NCBI GenBank assembly: GCA_003508835.1
Contig: PUFA01000012.1
Span: forward strand, 17,960,001-18,024,000
From: Eonycteris spelaea
Lineage: Eukaryota > Chordata > Mammalia > Chiroptera > Pteropodidae
Length of the DNA stretch: 64,000 nucleotides
Direction: 5' to 3'
Made by a program: the position numbers and the translations under genes. This document shows positions 47,811 to 60,815 of the stretch, piece after piece. The notes under the pieces were generated by a model. That model worked only from the letters and a program-made list of their open reading frames with translations, did not search any database and was not told the DNA's origin. Each line of letters begins with the position of its first letter. The first letter of the stretch is position 1.

Positions 47811-49008
47811 TGCGACAGAGGCTCTAAAAGAGGAGTCACCTGTAGATACCTGAGCAGAAGCCTGCAGAATGAGAGTCCACGTGCAGAGAATAGCAGATGT
47901 GTGAGCAGTGGGGGTGGTGAAGGGAAGTGTGCCAAAGGATGTGGGGCAGGAAACAGTCATTTTAATATTTGGTTGATTCTCATTATTCCTGGTAGTTGTT
48001 TTCCATAAGTTGCTGTGAACATTTAGTGAATACTGAACCATTACTCCTGCGGGGCGGTGGTGGGGAGGGGCAGGGGGAAGAAGCGGGTGTGGTGGGGAAA
48101 TGTGACTCGAGGCCTGCAAGACCCTAAACCTGTATTAGGTTCCTGCGAGCCTTGGGTCACAGCATTTTTGTCAGCTGATCAGTACATAGCCTTGTTTTAT
48201 GTGTTTTCTGTTTAAAGACACATTTTAAATGCATATTATTATTAATGTTGAATTCCTATCAACAGCAACAATGACTCATGGCCTGCGCAAGTCTATTTAA
48301 CACACGTGTTCTCCATAAGACATCCAACTTTCTTGGGCTAGGAACCCTAGACGGCACTTGAGCACGAGGCATGGCGGCCATTTTAAACATCAGAACACCA
48401 GTAAAAAGCACAGAAGTGCAAAAACCGAGGCACTAAATGGACCGCTAAAGGACACTTGTTTACAGCATGAGAGCTGAAACAAGAAGGCAGAGCGTCTCTT
48501 TGCTTGACCTCGGCTGAGAATGTACACATTGGGTGACTCAAATTTTTTTGCCACTCCGTTCATGTCACGAATGACTGCAGAAGGGCCATGAGTATTGATT
48601 TTGGAGTTGCGAATAAATTTAGTGAGTGTGGCATCTGCAAACAATGAGAATTGACTCCATAATTTCAGAGCCCCTAAGGAGGGTCTTTTGCTCCCTGCAT
48701 TTCGTTTGCCTTTGCTTTTTGATTATGGTCTGGAGTGCCCAGCACCCCTCCTGACTTTGACCCTGATTAAAGCAAATTGGTGGCCAGGTTTGTAGGGCCT
48801 GCTCTTTGCTCATAGAACGTGGTACAGTTGTCTCAGCTGTAGGCTGAGGTGCAGGCCTGAATTTGCCTTTAGCATCCCATCCTGTGTTTTGGCTGTTTAA
48901 ATCGGAGATTATCAAAGGTACCAGCCACCTGCATGTTGTCAGCTGGGTATCTGCCTTTTCCTGTATTTCACTTTGCCTCTGACCTTGTTTGAATAGTATT
49001 GTATCCCC

Positions 49009-49308
49009 TTTGTACTCTGATTTATATCAAGAGGGCCAGCCTCTTCACGCTGTTGAAGGGAGTAACCTTTTCACCAGAGAGGGCCCTGGTTTCAAATTAA
49101 GAAAGTAAATATATTTTCCTACAGACACCTCTTTGAGTGTATATTGAGCAGTGAAAATATTTGTACTCTGATTTATATCAAGAAGGCCAGCCTTTTCACA
49201 GTGTTGAAGGGAGTAACCTTTTAACCAGAGAGGGCCCTGGTTTCAAATTAAGAAAGTAAATATATTTTCCTACGGGCACCTCTTTGAGTATATATTGAGC
49301 AGTGAAAA
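49009..49308. repeat. 151-bp direct tandem duplication
   Basis: Unit 1 is 49,009-49,159 and unit 2 is 49,160-49,308, both opening tttgtactctgatttatatc and closing ttgagcagtgaaaa. I count about 8 substitutions over 149 aligned bases (about 95% identity) and no gaps. It matches no repeat family known to me. Confidence 0.95.
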
Positions 49309-49354
49309 GGACAGACAGAACTCCTTTCCTCCTGATGCGTATATTATAGATAGA

Positions 49355-49690
49355 GGGAAATGCAGTAAACAATTAAAATACTCAGTAGATTACATGGTGG
49401 CATATGCTAAAGAGGAAAACAAGGCAGGATGGGGCCTTGGCAGTGTGGGTATTGGGGGGCATGGGCGGTAGGGGATACAGTGTAACAAGTAGTGGGTGGG
49501 GAATGTCTGGAGAGAGTGAGCGTCAGGGCCATGTGGGGGAAGCGCATTCCAGCCAGAGGGAACGGCCAGCGCTAAACTGGGAGCTGGGCCTGGCCTGTCT
49601 AAAGACCAGCAGTGGGGGACCAGTGTGCTGGAGGTGGGGTTAGCGATGGATAGAGAAGGAGAGATTCAGAGAGAGAAGTGGGTCATTCAG
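49355..49690 (-). mobile_element. L2 LINE fragment
   Basis: Antisense L2 text, including aagcgcattccagccagagg with gaacggccagcgc. It lies just after the tandem duplication. Confidence 0.5.
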
Positions 49691-51154
49691 TGTGTAACAG
49701 CTCTGCCAGGTGAGGCAATGCAAGTAAGTATGCTGATGTAATTTTCTAATGCATGTTATATAGAGCTATCTTTTTTCCAACTGTGTTAAAACAAGGCGCA
49801 ATACAGAGAATTTCTAAATCTCATGTAATCCAGATTTGCAGTATTCCGTGCCAATTGTTATTATTTAACCATGATGTATAGTGTTTTCATTATTTCTCTT
49901 GCTTGCTCTGAAGGTGGGCTATTCTAGGGCCCTGAAACGGTCAGTCAGAGAGGAGGAGGAGGAGGAAGAACATAGCCAGACCTAGCTTTTCTGGCTCTGA
50001 GTAATTAAATGCTGCCTTTTTCAGCCTACCCTTCCCTAGGGAGGCAAGCGGCTCGTCGTAAATGTTTGTGCTCTTTCCCGCACTGCTTGGGTGGCATGGT
50101 TTCTGGGCAGACTTGTAGGGCATTTTGAAAAACATTTGATTCTGGACATCTGTGTTCCCCACACTTGCATAAGGCCTGCGCCCAGAATTTGTCTTTTCCC
50201 CACTCCAGAAACCCGCAAACATTTTCTCTGAATAGTTTTGAGCTTGGAAACTGGGCGGTGGGAGAGGGACGGTAGGGGTGAATTGCAAGCAGTCTGGGCT
50301 TTCTAATGGGTTATTGGCACAATTCAGGGGAGGGGAAACGTTCTTTTCTGAAAGGATAGTGTTGTCACATCTTAGCATTTGTCCTTCAAGATGCGCACGC
50401 ACCTGTGTGTGTGTGGTGTGAGTGGATGCACGCTGGGGGAAGGACCTATAAAACATCAGTTATGTTTTGAAGAAAGTACTAGGGAATGTTTGAAGTGATA
50501 AATGGACAAGGGAAAGTGAAGAATAAGTGTTCCTTGAAGTTGGCACCAAATTCCAGACCTGGTGGCAGGCTGCCTGGTCTGGCTGGGAGTGGCCATGACC
50601 TCTTTGTGCCCAGGCGAGATCTGGTTCAAGTAAACATTGGCCTGAAGGCATTTGTATCACAAACATGGAGCCCCTCTTGTGGTCTGAGTCCTGTGTGGGG
50701 CCTTTAACTAAACCTCAGACACAGTCCCTGCCCTCAAGGAGCTTGGTGACGCCTGGACTGGAGCATGTTGTTACAGAGTGTGAGGGACATGCAGGGCCCT
50801 TCGGGAAGCCAGGGGTGGAGGTGCTTGGTGGAATAGGGGGCATCAGAGTTGAGGCCTGGAGACCCAAGTCATTCGGGACTGTCAGTTAACATCTCGCATA
50901 GCCTGGAAGTAGGTAGAGGAGGAACAGAGCTGACAGCACAGACGGCACCTGCAGTTGGAGCAGTGTGGGGGGAGGTAGACGAGAACATTTTGTTTAGGGT
51001 GCTTTGGCCACTGGCTGATGGTAAAGACAAACACACCTGAGGTCTTTACTGGGTGCTTCTGGGTGACCTGAGGCTGCTACTGCTGTCCCTACAGCTGAGA
51101 CCTGAAGATTGGCCGTCAGAAGGGTAAGACTTTTGGGTTTCCCATTTCAGTCCC

Positions 51155-51625
51155 CCTGCTGTTGATGGGATGTCAAGGGACAGTAACTTTTGACCCAGCA
51201 GTTGCACTTGTAAGCATTTGTTCTAAGGGAATAACTGGACAAGAATATAGGTCCGGTAATGTTCACGGCAGCATTGTTGAACAATGTTGGGAAGTTATAA
51301 ATGGACATGATTATCAATAGGGGGTTGGTTAAATCACTGAATATAGGGCACACGCAGCGGTTGATAGAATCTAGGCCTTAAAACGATGACACAGCTTGGT
51401 CTGACATAGAAAAACATCTAAGTGGGAAAAAACATTCCAAAAGAGCAAGTATATGGTGTTCTTAAAAAAAAAAAAAGTTCGCATGCATAAAAATGCCTGG
51501 AAAAGATTACATACCAATTGCTAGATCAGGGAGGTGAGATGAGTGATTGTTTTATACTTTTCTGTATTTTCTGAACTATTTGCATAGAATTTGTATTACG
51601 TTATAGTCAGGAAAAAACAAACACA
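51155..51625 (+). mobile_element. L1 3' end
   Basis: Old L1 text: acttttgacccagcagttgc, ttcacggcagcattgttgaa, gacatagaaaaacatctaag and an end reading ttatagtcaggaaaaaacaa. Confidence 0.8.
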
Positions 51626-52269
51626 CCCCATAGCCATGGGGATGGGGTGGGGGAGGGAAGACTGGTTTTGGCATTAGGTGACAGTGGAGTCATTGGTTTG
51701 AACCTGAGGTCTGCTGACTTTTAGCGGCACTTGGCCCCTTGGAGCTGGAGTTTTGTCTTCTGTGAGTCGGGGGCTTGTGATTCTTGCCCATGTCCCTGGG
51801 CGGCCTGGAGGACAAGAGGAGGTACTGTGTGAGGGAGTGTTCAGATCGCTGCACAGCCTGGGTGAGAGAGAGGTCATCTGCATGCCGGGCTGGCAGGGAG
51901 TGCCTGGGCCTGCGGGGTGCCAGATGCAGAAAAGGCTCTGACAGGATGGCCATTGGAGCCAGGCCCGCCACGGGGGCTGGAGATGGCTCTGCTCTCCTCC
52001 CCCAGGCCCCACTGTGACGTCTCTTTGGGCAAGGGACCAGAGCGAGGGCTTGTGCAGCCAGGATTATGGGGTAGAACGGTGGTGGACTTTGCAGTCCCTG
52101 GAGCCACAGGGCCCTTAAGGGCTCTGTGGCTGGCTGGTCTGTAGGATGTGGAAATAACTTTGTTTCCTTGAGCGAGCTCTGCTTTGTAAAGTTGTGTCTT
52201 CTCCTGGGGTTTGCCTGGCACATGGTAGGTGCTCAATAGGTATTTGAGTGGACGAATCCCAACAAGTTG

Positions 52270-52650
52270 TCCCTTCTTGGCTGTATGACCTTGGGCAATT
52301 TACTTAATGTCTCCGGGCCTCAGTTTCCTCATCCCAATGATGGTGCATAGTAAGCCATCAAATATTACTGCGCTGCTGTCTGGAGCAGGGCAGGTGAGGG
52401 TGGCAGTGTGGTGGGGACTAGCAGGGAAGGTTTTGTGTCCGTTCTGAAATGTCTTTCCTGCCCGTTTTTGTCTCCTAACTTCCCTTCAGTAATAATGACA
52501 GCTAATGATCATGAGCACTTACTCAGGGCCAGGCCCTGTTCGAAGCCCACTGAATGCATAAACTCAGTCCTCAGAACAGCTTTATGAGATAGACATTGCC
52601 CCCATTTTGCCCATAATGAAACTGAGACACAGAGTTCAAGTGTCTCGTTC
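52270..52650. repeat. Two MIR relics, + then -
   Basis: At 52,270-52,375 (+): ctgtatgaccttgggcaatt and cgggcctcagtttcctcatc. At 52,490-52,650 (-): gagcacttactcagggccag, then gcccccattttgcccataat. Confidence 0.75.
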
Positions 52651-52867
52651 TAGAGCAGTCGCTCAACTTTAGCTTTATGGACCTCGTGGGCCAGATAAGT
52701 CTTTGTTTTGTGGGGGCTGTCCTGTTAACCGTAGTAGTTTGTAGCAGCGTCTGATTACTAGATGCCAGTAACAGCGCCCTCCACTCCCAGTTGCGACCAC
52801 CACACCTGTCCCTAGACTTGCAAGTGTCCTCTGAGGTGCAGAATTTCCCCTGGTTGTGAACCACGCT

Positions 52868-53060
52868 CTAGAGCAGTGCCATCAAAGTCTGGTCCTCGCA
52901 CTGGCAGCCTCAGCACGACAGAGGAATTTGTTAGAATTAGAGTTTCTTGGGCCACACCCAGACCTGCTGATTTAGGATCTCTGGGGCAGGGTGGGGGGGC
53001 AGGAGGCGGTCTTAACCAGCACTTCCTGTTTCCTGCACTTTCTGGCACCCTTACTCCCCT
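52868..53060 (+). mobile_element. MER5A-like hAT relic
   Basis: Text: atcaaagtctggtcctcgca, then cttgggccacacccagacct and gctgatttaggatctctggg, in MER5A order. Confidence 0.65.
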
Positions 53061-53087
53061 CTTGTGTGTGTTACTTAGGCTGTTTTA

Positions 53088-53228
53088 AGGTCATTTGTTT
53101 ACTGGTCTGGCTCCCCCACTAGATATGACCCCTGGACAGAGGGACTGGGCTGCGCCGTCTTTGTGTCCCCAGTATCTTACATGCGGTACCTGTACACAGG
53201 GATGCGATAAATGCCAGAATGAATGGAG
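53088..53228 (+). mobile_element. L2 LINE 3' end
   Basis: Text: gtttactggtctggctcccc, then cagagggactgggctgcg, tttgtgtccccagtatctta and a closing aaatgccagaatgaatgg, the usual L2 tail. Confidence 0.7.
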
Positions 53229-54961
53229 ATTAGTTTGTGGTGAGCATTCAGTGCTCTTGTGGACTCATGGCTCTTGTCACTGTCATACACAGTGTCCTGA
53301 AAAAACGGACAGGTTCCTCTTCTCCAGTGCCTGGCTCTGGAATTGTAATTGTCCCCAGGCTGCTGTTAGGCAGGGCCAGCCCTGGGCACAGTTGTGACAT
53401 TTAGCATGACCTGTGTCCTCTTTCCTGTCCCCAAAGTCCCTTATGGCGTTCTTAGCTCACGAAGGTCTCACATTCTACTCTGTTTGGAGATGTTTGTGTT
53501 TTAAAAGAGAGGTTTATATTACCAAAGAATGGCATGTGTGAATATGGACGAATGTTCACGATCTATGTAATGGAAGAAAAATTAGGTAATCAAACTATCA
53601 GGTATACATGAAAATGTATGGAGTATATATAAAACTGTATACAGTTAGAGACTATATGCATATGAGAAAAAGAACAGTGATTTGTCCTGCTGTCTACAGA
53701 CTATGCACTGCTTATTACCAGCCATGGTGAAGCAAATACAGAAATTGAAAGTAAGACTTTAGAATTTTTTTTTTTTAACAATTTGACATTCCAGGATATC
53801 CGAGTGGCATTTCACTTTTCTAGTTTATTTTTGTTGTATTCTATAGAAGCGTTGATTCACAGTGGGTCGGGGCTAGGGGGACCCATTACCACATATTTTG
53901 AGAACCACGGCTCCTGAAAAAAAAGTACCCTCAGATGTTACTAGTGATTACTGCTAAATGCTAAGGACGCTGGTTGGTAATTATTTTCCGTTGAGTAATG
54001 TTTTCTGAATTATTTACAATGACCATATTTTATCACTTTCATAGGCAGGGAATGGGGAAGGGGTGGAGAGAATGAAGAACTTTGATTCATATCTTTATGA
54101 ATCAAAGGAGTTGCTTTGGAAGGAATTTTAGGAACTATGAAGGCTGGTGGGAAGAAAATTTCAAATTGGTTAGTCCCTGCCTTCATTGTAGGTAATCCCT
54201 GATGTTGGTGGGTGTGCTTAGTGAATTGCTGTATTGTTAAACTCTCATTGTGGTAATTCAGGGAGGGTTGAAAAGTACCTTAAAGGCATTTTAGGATTGT
54301 CTGCAGCCAAGAAACCCTCAATTGTGAAATACAAAAAAACCCCAATCTGTAATTGCTGTAACATTCTAAATATTAAGAATATTTAGATAGTCAAACTTAG
54401 GTACTTTGTGAGTTTGAGTATTTGCATTATTTCTAAATGGATAGACTTGTAGGCACATGTAGGCTCTCTTGGCACAGTGTCATTCACTGTGGCCATATGA
54501 GCAAAATAATAGTATGGACTATTGGCTAGAACATAGAAATAGCTATCTAATATCGAATGTTGAAATGGACTCTGTTGTTTAAAAAAAATGCTGTCTTCTT
54601 TTTAAACTATAAAGTCCCATGAGATAATACATAAACTTTTGTGGCCCCTCAGCTGGAACCATCTTAGGAATGTATGTAGGCTCTTGCTGTTGTAGGAAAG
54701 CAAACTTTTGTATAGTGTCATGACCATGCCCCCAAGTTTATCCAAGATGCCTTTCCTCTGATGGAGATATCCTCAGTGTCCCCTCCTCGGTCGGAGATGG
54801 GCTGTAGGGGTTGATGGATTCATTGTTGTCCTCGTGGTTGATAACATCTTCAAATTCTGTAGGCAGCAGAGAGCTGTGGTCCCTGTGGATTGTAGCCTTT
54901 TAATACTGAGTGGTTATTTTTCCTTCTGAGTATTTATCGTAGGGGCCTTTAACGTAGTGGC

Positions 54962-54964
<3 letters not shown>

Positions 54965-55010
<46 letters not shown>
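54965..55010. repeat. (GT)n microsatellite
   Basis: Twenty-three uninterrupted GT units. Confidence 0.97.
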
Positions 55011-55013
<3 letters not shown>

Positions 55014-55654
55014 GGCTGGCCGAGTTAAACATCTATTGAACTCCATCCTTTGGCAGGCATCCCAGTTATCTTTGCCCTGGCCCTCCTCTTTGAGGGTTAA
55101 CCTGCTGATGACCACATAGATGTTTCCAACAGTAAAGACTGTCACTTTTATGCAAAGCATCTTCACTGAGGATCTCATCGGTCATTTGCCAAGCAGCTCT
55201 TAGCTTGGAGAATCTGCCTCTTCATTTCCTTAAAGGAAGATGGAAACAATTTTGTTCTATTTCTGCCTGATTTTTCCTTTGCCGTTTTTTGCTGGATTAT
55301 CTAAGAGATATTAATGTTTGCTGTGACAGAAAGAAACTGCGAGGAGGGAGACAATGAGAGGAACAATCGCTGCTTATTATAACCACAGCCAATCCCACTT
55401 AGTATAAACTCTTTCATTGTTTGGCATCAGACCCAACCGAAATGTGATGAATGAGGTTTGGTTGTCTTCGGCCACCCTACTCTTCTGTTGCCAGCATTGC
55501 AAAAGGAATCCATTTTCATTCACTTCATCTTCATCCTGGTAGATTTCAAGCCAGCAGATTTGATGTTTTCTTTCTTCCCCAGTTTTCAGCTTTGTTGGAA
55601 GAAGAGATGAAATCGGAGTGTTGTTCTTCCTTGTTCTGATTTCTATTTTGCCTA

Positions 55655-55985
55655 ACAAGTTACCTCCAAACTTCATCGCTTAGAACAACTGCTTTATTTT
55701 GCCCATGATTTGTGGGGTATGAATTTAGAGAGGGCTCAGTGGGATAGTTCTGGCTTGAGGTCACTTCTGCACCTGGGACTGTGGTCATCTGAAGACTCAG
55801 GTGGACTGAACATCCTGGGAGGCCCACTTCTGTGTCTGGCAGTGGACACTGGCTCATCGTTGGGCGCTCGGCTGGGGTTGGCAACCAGAGTGCTTACCTC
55901 TGACCTTTCCAGCATGGCGGTCTCAGGCACTCTGACCTCCTTCTGGTGTCTGGCCTCCCCAGCTGTGAGTGTCCCCAGATGACCA
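55655..55985 (+). repeat. Old interspersed repeat, family unnamed
   Basis: The order aacaagttacctccaaactt, then gctttattttgcccatgatt and agtgggatagttctggcttg, is familiar from an old mammalian repeat, but I cannot give its name. Confidence 0.4.
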
Positions 55986-56794
55986 GGTGGAAGCATCCTG
56001 ACCTTTTCTGCCTGAGCCTCGGAAGTCGCATTGTAGCACTTCCGTCGTATTCCATTGGTCCGAACATCCTGAGCCCCCCGAGATTCAAGAGGAGAGGAAG
56101 TAGAGTCTATCTCGTTGGGAGGAGTGGCAAAGATTTTTGAGCCACATTTGAAAACTGCGACACTCGTGGTGGTGTAGAGATAGCGACTTGTTTTGAGGCC
56201 TGTAGGACATCCGTTTTCATTCGCTTCATGAACAGCTGCATTTGAGTGTCTTCTTGAGTTGCTTTAATGGTTAACCAGTTAGCAAAGCATGGACTTTGGT
56301 TAGTACTCCCAGTGACCCTTAAATAAGCCAGCAATAAGAAAAGCAAGAGAGAGCAGGTTTTCTTTCTTTTCTTTCTTTTTTTTTTTTTTTTGCCGAGTTG
56401 TGGGTCTTGCTGTAGGCAATTCTTTGCCATTTGGCCCGCGTCTTAAAAGTTTTGTGAGAAAATGATGCCATGGCTTTAGTATCAGCGGAGCCTCGAACTA
56501 AAAGTACGGTAGTAGCAGACACTTTATAAAGTCAGGGGAAAGGTTCTAAAGCTCTTCGGGCAGCTCTTGACATGCAGCTTTCTCTCCCTGTCACTGGTTT
56601 TGTTAACATCTCCAATGGGGAAATAGAATCTTAGTATTGCATGTGTTTGCTCAGAAATTGTTTCTGCTCCCCAAGCTGGAACTTGTTAAAGCAAACCACA
56701 CTTTAATGCTATGAAACGTGGGTGTCAAAAAAGTGTAGGAAGACTTGTTTTGGAGCCGATAAAGGCTTAAACTACAGAGCGTGTGATGATGGGA

Positions 56795-57445
56795 AAGTAT
56801 GGGCTCCCGAGTTCAGGAAAGCTGGATTTGAATTCTCCCCCTGCCTCATAAAAAGCTGTGCAGTCTTGCATTTTTAGCTTTTGGGGGGGGGTTTAATTTT
56901 CTTCTCTCTAAAATGGGGAGGGCAATACCTGTCTTGCAGTGTTAAGGATTAAAGAAGGAGATGTCTGTAAAGTGCCTGGCATGATATCTAGCGTATAACG
57001 ATCAACAAGTGCTGGTTCTTTCCTTTCTATCATTTGCCATTTATTGAATAATAACATGTACTTTAAAATCACCACTACTTATGGAAAGATATATGCTAAG
57101 CATTGTGCTGAGTGCTTTATATAGTTTATTCTGTGCTCACGACAGCTCTTGAGTACGTTGATGAGACAATGTCCTCACAGGACAGTGGATGGGGAGCCAA
57201 GATTTAAATCCAGGAGTCTGAGGCTGGGGCCCATGGCCTTAGGTACTTTTGGGATGTGTGTTTGTGCATGTGGAGGATGCACATTCTGAAGTCCTGCTGA
57301 GGTTGGTGAGAAGAAAAAATACTGGTCTAGGACATAAGGACCAGGTTTTCAGTCTTTGCCCTGACATCCGTGGGAGAGGAACTTCACCTCCTGAGGCTTC
57401 AGTTACATCCTCTGTGAAATGGAAACATCTGAGCTAAATGAGAGC
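56795..57445. repeat. Cluster of three MIR relics
   Basis: About 56,795-57,015 (+) shows cttctctctaaaatggggag and aaagtgcctggcatgatatc. About 57,035-57,225 (-) shows tgctaagcattgtgctgagt. About 57,265-57,445 (+) shows cctgaggcttcagttacatc followed by ctctgtgaaatgg. Confidence 0.65.
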
Positions 57446-57659
57446 AGAGTCTTTTTGCAGGCCTGAAATTATATGGCTGATATTTTGATTTTAATTTAAC
57501 CACGTGCTGAATGAATTATGAATCTCCCTCAGTCTAGATGTGATGCTACGGGAGATACAAAAGCTCTTTGGTTAACCTAAGTTGCAATTACTTAAAATTT
57601 TATTTTTAGTGAAGCAATATTTGCATGTAGTTTTGGTTTGTTTTTTAGAGCCCTGGAGA

Positions 57660-57760
57660 CGTTTTAATGGAAAATGAAAAGTCCTCTGCCTCATTCCTTC
57701 CCACCCCCAGTTCTACTCCTGGAAGCAACCACTTTGAACAATTTTAGCTGTTTCTTCCCT
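57660..57760 (-). mobile_element. L1 3' UTR fragment
   Basis: Antisense text gaaaagtcctctgcctcatt followed by ctggaagcaaccactttgaa, similar to the segment at 41,450. Confidence 0.4.
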
Positions 57761-58325
57761 GTCTCTAAAGTTACAGCAGTGGATTTCGACTTTGGTTCTT
57801 TTGCATCCTGTGCCCTCCTTTCTTTCCATTCTGATCAGCTGCCATCAGGAGGAAGGTTATCCAAAAGCCAGCAGAAGCCAGACGGCCAGCTTGCCTGGAA
57901 TGCTGTGATGGGTGGATGCATGCTCCCAGCAGGCTGCAATAAAGGGTCTCTAGAGCTTTCCAAGGCTGGGCATGGACTCACCATATTGCCTTGATTCTAA
58001 AACTCATATTAATTATAAAATGGACCTTGTATTGCATAACCGTGTGGGTGGTGGTTGAAACACTACCACTGATAAATGTGCATATCAATTGTGCAATCCA
58101 TCTAAAATCTAACATTTAAGAATTTTCGGGAAAAAAGTGGTTTGTGAATTTAGGAAGTATGTTATGCTTCTTGGTGTAAACATGGAAATAGTTCACTTGT
58201 GGTTGAACTTAGTAAAAAGTCCTGGTTTCAGCAATTCTGCCTCCTCTCACACAAAGAATCCTGTGGGTTTAAAAACTTTCAGCCATGAATGAAAAAGCAT
58301 TGGATCCTCTCAGTTTTTCTAGCCG

Positions 58326-58326
58326 A

Positions 58327-58357
<31 letters not shown>

Positions 58358-58432
58358 TGTGCGTGCGTGTGTGTGTGCGCTCGCGCACGCGTGTGTGTGC
58401 GCATGCGTGCATGCATGTGCATACATGTATGT
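58326..58432. repeat. Compound GT/GC/CA purine-pyrimidine tract
   Basis: About 107 bp of almost unbroken alternating purine and pyrimidine: (GT)n, then GCGCGTGTGCGTGCGTG, GCGCTCGCGCACGCGTG, and GCATGCGTGCATGCATGTGC. Such tracts are known to favour Z-DNA. Confidence 0.9.
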
Positions 58433-60654
58433 GGAAGGTTATATAACTTCAATCCCTCCTCCAGGACCTCTTAGGACTGACTCTTGTGCCCAAGGTTTAA
58501 AGGGTTTATGAGTTTTTTCCTTTGTGGGGCTTTGGACCTTTGTCTATTTGAACATATCTATTTTGGAATTGGTTAAATTCCATTCCTGTGACTTGTTCTA
58601 TGGAACATCAGCAAAAAAGATGAGTTGAAAATGAATCTTCCAAATTGACAGATGTTCTACAAAATAACTGGCTTATTTTTAAAAAAATATCAAGGGCGTG
58701 AAAGACAAAGACTGAAGAACTGTTCCAGGTTAAAGGAGACAGAGAGGACAGCTAAATGCAAGGTGTGAATCTTAAGTTGGATCCTGGACTAGAAACAATT
58801 TTTTTTCCCTTTATTATAAAAGACATTAGAGGGAGAGTTGATGATATTTGAATAAAGTCATAGGCCAAATTGACAGCCTTGCATCAATGTTAATTTTCTG
58901 ATCTTGATTCTTGTACTCTGGTGACATAGGAGGGTGTCCTCATTTTTAGGAAATACACGCTGAAGTATTTCAGGGCATCATGTCTGCATCTTACCCTCAT
59001 TTTTTCTAAGCCTGAAATGATTTTAAGTTAAACATAAAAAAAAAAAAGTTTTTTTACCCACTCCCGGATCTGACAGCTGTCTTAACCTAGTCTCCAAATG
59101 GCAATGCTTCGCCTTGGCTATGCAATCTTGACATTGGCCGTCGCTTCAAAGGAAGCTGTGGGGTCCAGTCTGGTGGGACAGCTGTGGCGGGCTGTGATGT
59201 TCTGGGAGACGGGACTGGGTGCCCACATGCTTCTTTGGAAACATCCTGTAGTAAAATCAGAGTTCCAAACCAGAGCCCTTCTGGGTAGGAGGGACACAGT
59301 TCCACTTAGGCTTAAAAAAAAAGCTCCAAGACCTTGTTAAACTCTAGAGGGAAATAAATGTACAGCAGAAAACACTGTCAACCCCCATCTTTTCTTACTT
59401 TCCTTTTTTCCCCCTGGTGGAAGGAACCCCTTAGTGGGTCAGAACCAGAATGGACGGTGTGCTCAACCAAGGCCCTCGAGCTGCATAGGCCCTGCCCCTG
59501 GGTCTGTAGCTGGGCAGTGCCCAAGCTGGGGTTAGAACCCCCTACCTACACTTTGTCCCACAACCACTCAAACAGTTTAAATAAAAGGGGGGGTTTCTGA
59601 AAAGTTAAAGGAGTCTTTCATGGAACCCAAGGGAGGGAAGCATCGCAGGGCCTGAAGCATAGGTGACCACACATCCAGTTTGGCCCGACGGTCTTGGTTT
59701 AAGCCTGTCATCCCAGCATAATTATTAATAGTGCCCTGCCTCACTCTCGAAAGTGCCTTGGTTTTATTGATAAATTATATAGGCATATGATTGCAGGGTT
59801 AGAGTCGGGAACCAGATTATCTCCTACCACCCTTCCTCTGCTGCTTCCTGGTGTTCTCTCTTTTGCTCTCCGCCCCCCCCCCAATCTCTCTCTCTCATTT
59901 CTGTCTCATTTCTATCTCTCATTTCTTTCTCTCCCTCTTCTGGCTCCCTCAGTTCTGGTTCCTGAGAGAGGGTCTTGTATCAGACACATGGTGGCAAGGT
60001 TCTGCCTGATGTGTGGGGGAACGGTCCCCACAGAAAGTAGCGGTGAGCTTGGCAGACACCCAGAGAGGCCTCTGCTACTGAAGTCAGGGCTTGAGGTGGA
60101 AATAGTCAAAAGGACGGGGACTTCGGCACCTGGTCTCCAACAATGATTCTGGCTTCTCCCAACTTGATGGCCCTGGTATTTTCTTTGTTTTTTTTTTTTT
60201 TTTTCTTTTCTATGACAGTTTCCACCCCTTTGGAGCAGTTTCAACCAGAGTCTTCCGGTCGGATGAAAGTCGCTGATGTGGAATTAGGCCCACGCAGTGA
60301 CTGGGAGCGTGGTGGCCCTTGACGGGGCTGGCTCCAGCTCCCTTGTGCTTTTCTGTTCTCGCCCCTTTGCCACCTCCTCTTCCTCCCGGTGCCTGGCCTT
60401 TCTGGTTTGACTGCCTTGGCCCCGACTATACCTTGGTACATTTTTTCTTGATTCTGCCTCTGCTGCAAAATTCCTGTAGGTGAAATCAGATCGTCCTGGC
60501 TCCTCATCTCACAGGGCTAGGAAAGCCACTGTCTGTGGGAGCCGGGGCTGAAGGAGGAAAAACTGGACAGCGGCAAGGAGAGAAGGCAGCTGGAGGGCCC
60601 GGGGAGCATTGCGAAGCGGAGAAGCAGAGGGAAGTCCAGGGTCTAGGAGCTAGA

Positions 60655-60815
60655 CCTGTGATATTTAAATTGTAATTAAAAAATTAAAGGTTAATAAAAA
60701 ATGCATTAGCCACATTTCAAGTTTTCATGCAGCCCCATGGTGCCAGTGGCCTTCGTGTTGGGCAACACAGGACATTTCCATTATTGCAGAAAGTTCCTCA
60801 GACAGCCTTGGAGAG
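60655..60815 (-). mobile_element. hAT-type nonautonomous relic
   Basis: It has gtgatatttaaattgtaatt, then ttagccacatttcaagtttt and ttgggcaacacaggacattt, in the reverse order of the family at 11,268. Confidence 0.55.

Noticed and set aside
49941..50456. Antisense open frame of 171 codons in SH3BP5 intron 2
   Set aside because: One or two frames of this length are expected by chance in 64 kb. There is no recognisable domain, no splice context and no biased codon use I can see.
51690..52236. Overlapping antisense open frames of 112-177 codons
   Set aside because: Several frames are open at once in GC-rich DNA and none shows a domain; typical of shadows.
58289..58511. Cysteine-valine repeat open frames
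   Set aside because: Translation of the GT/GC microsatellite; no coding support.
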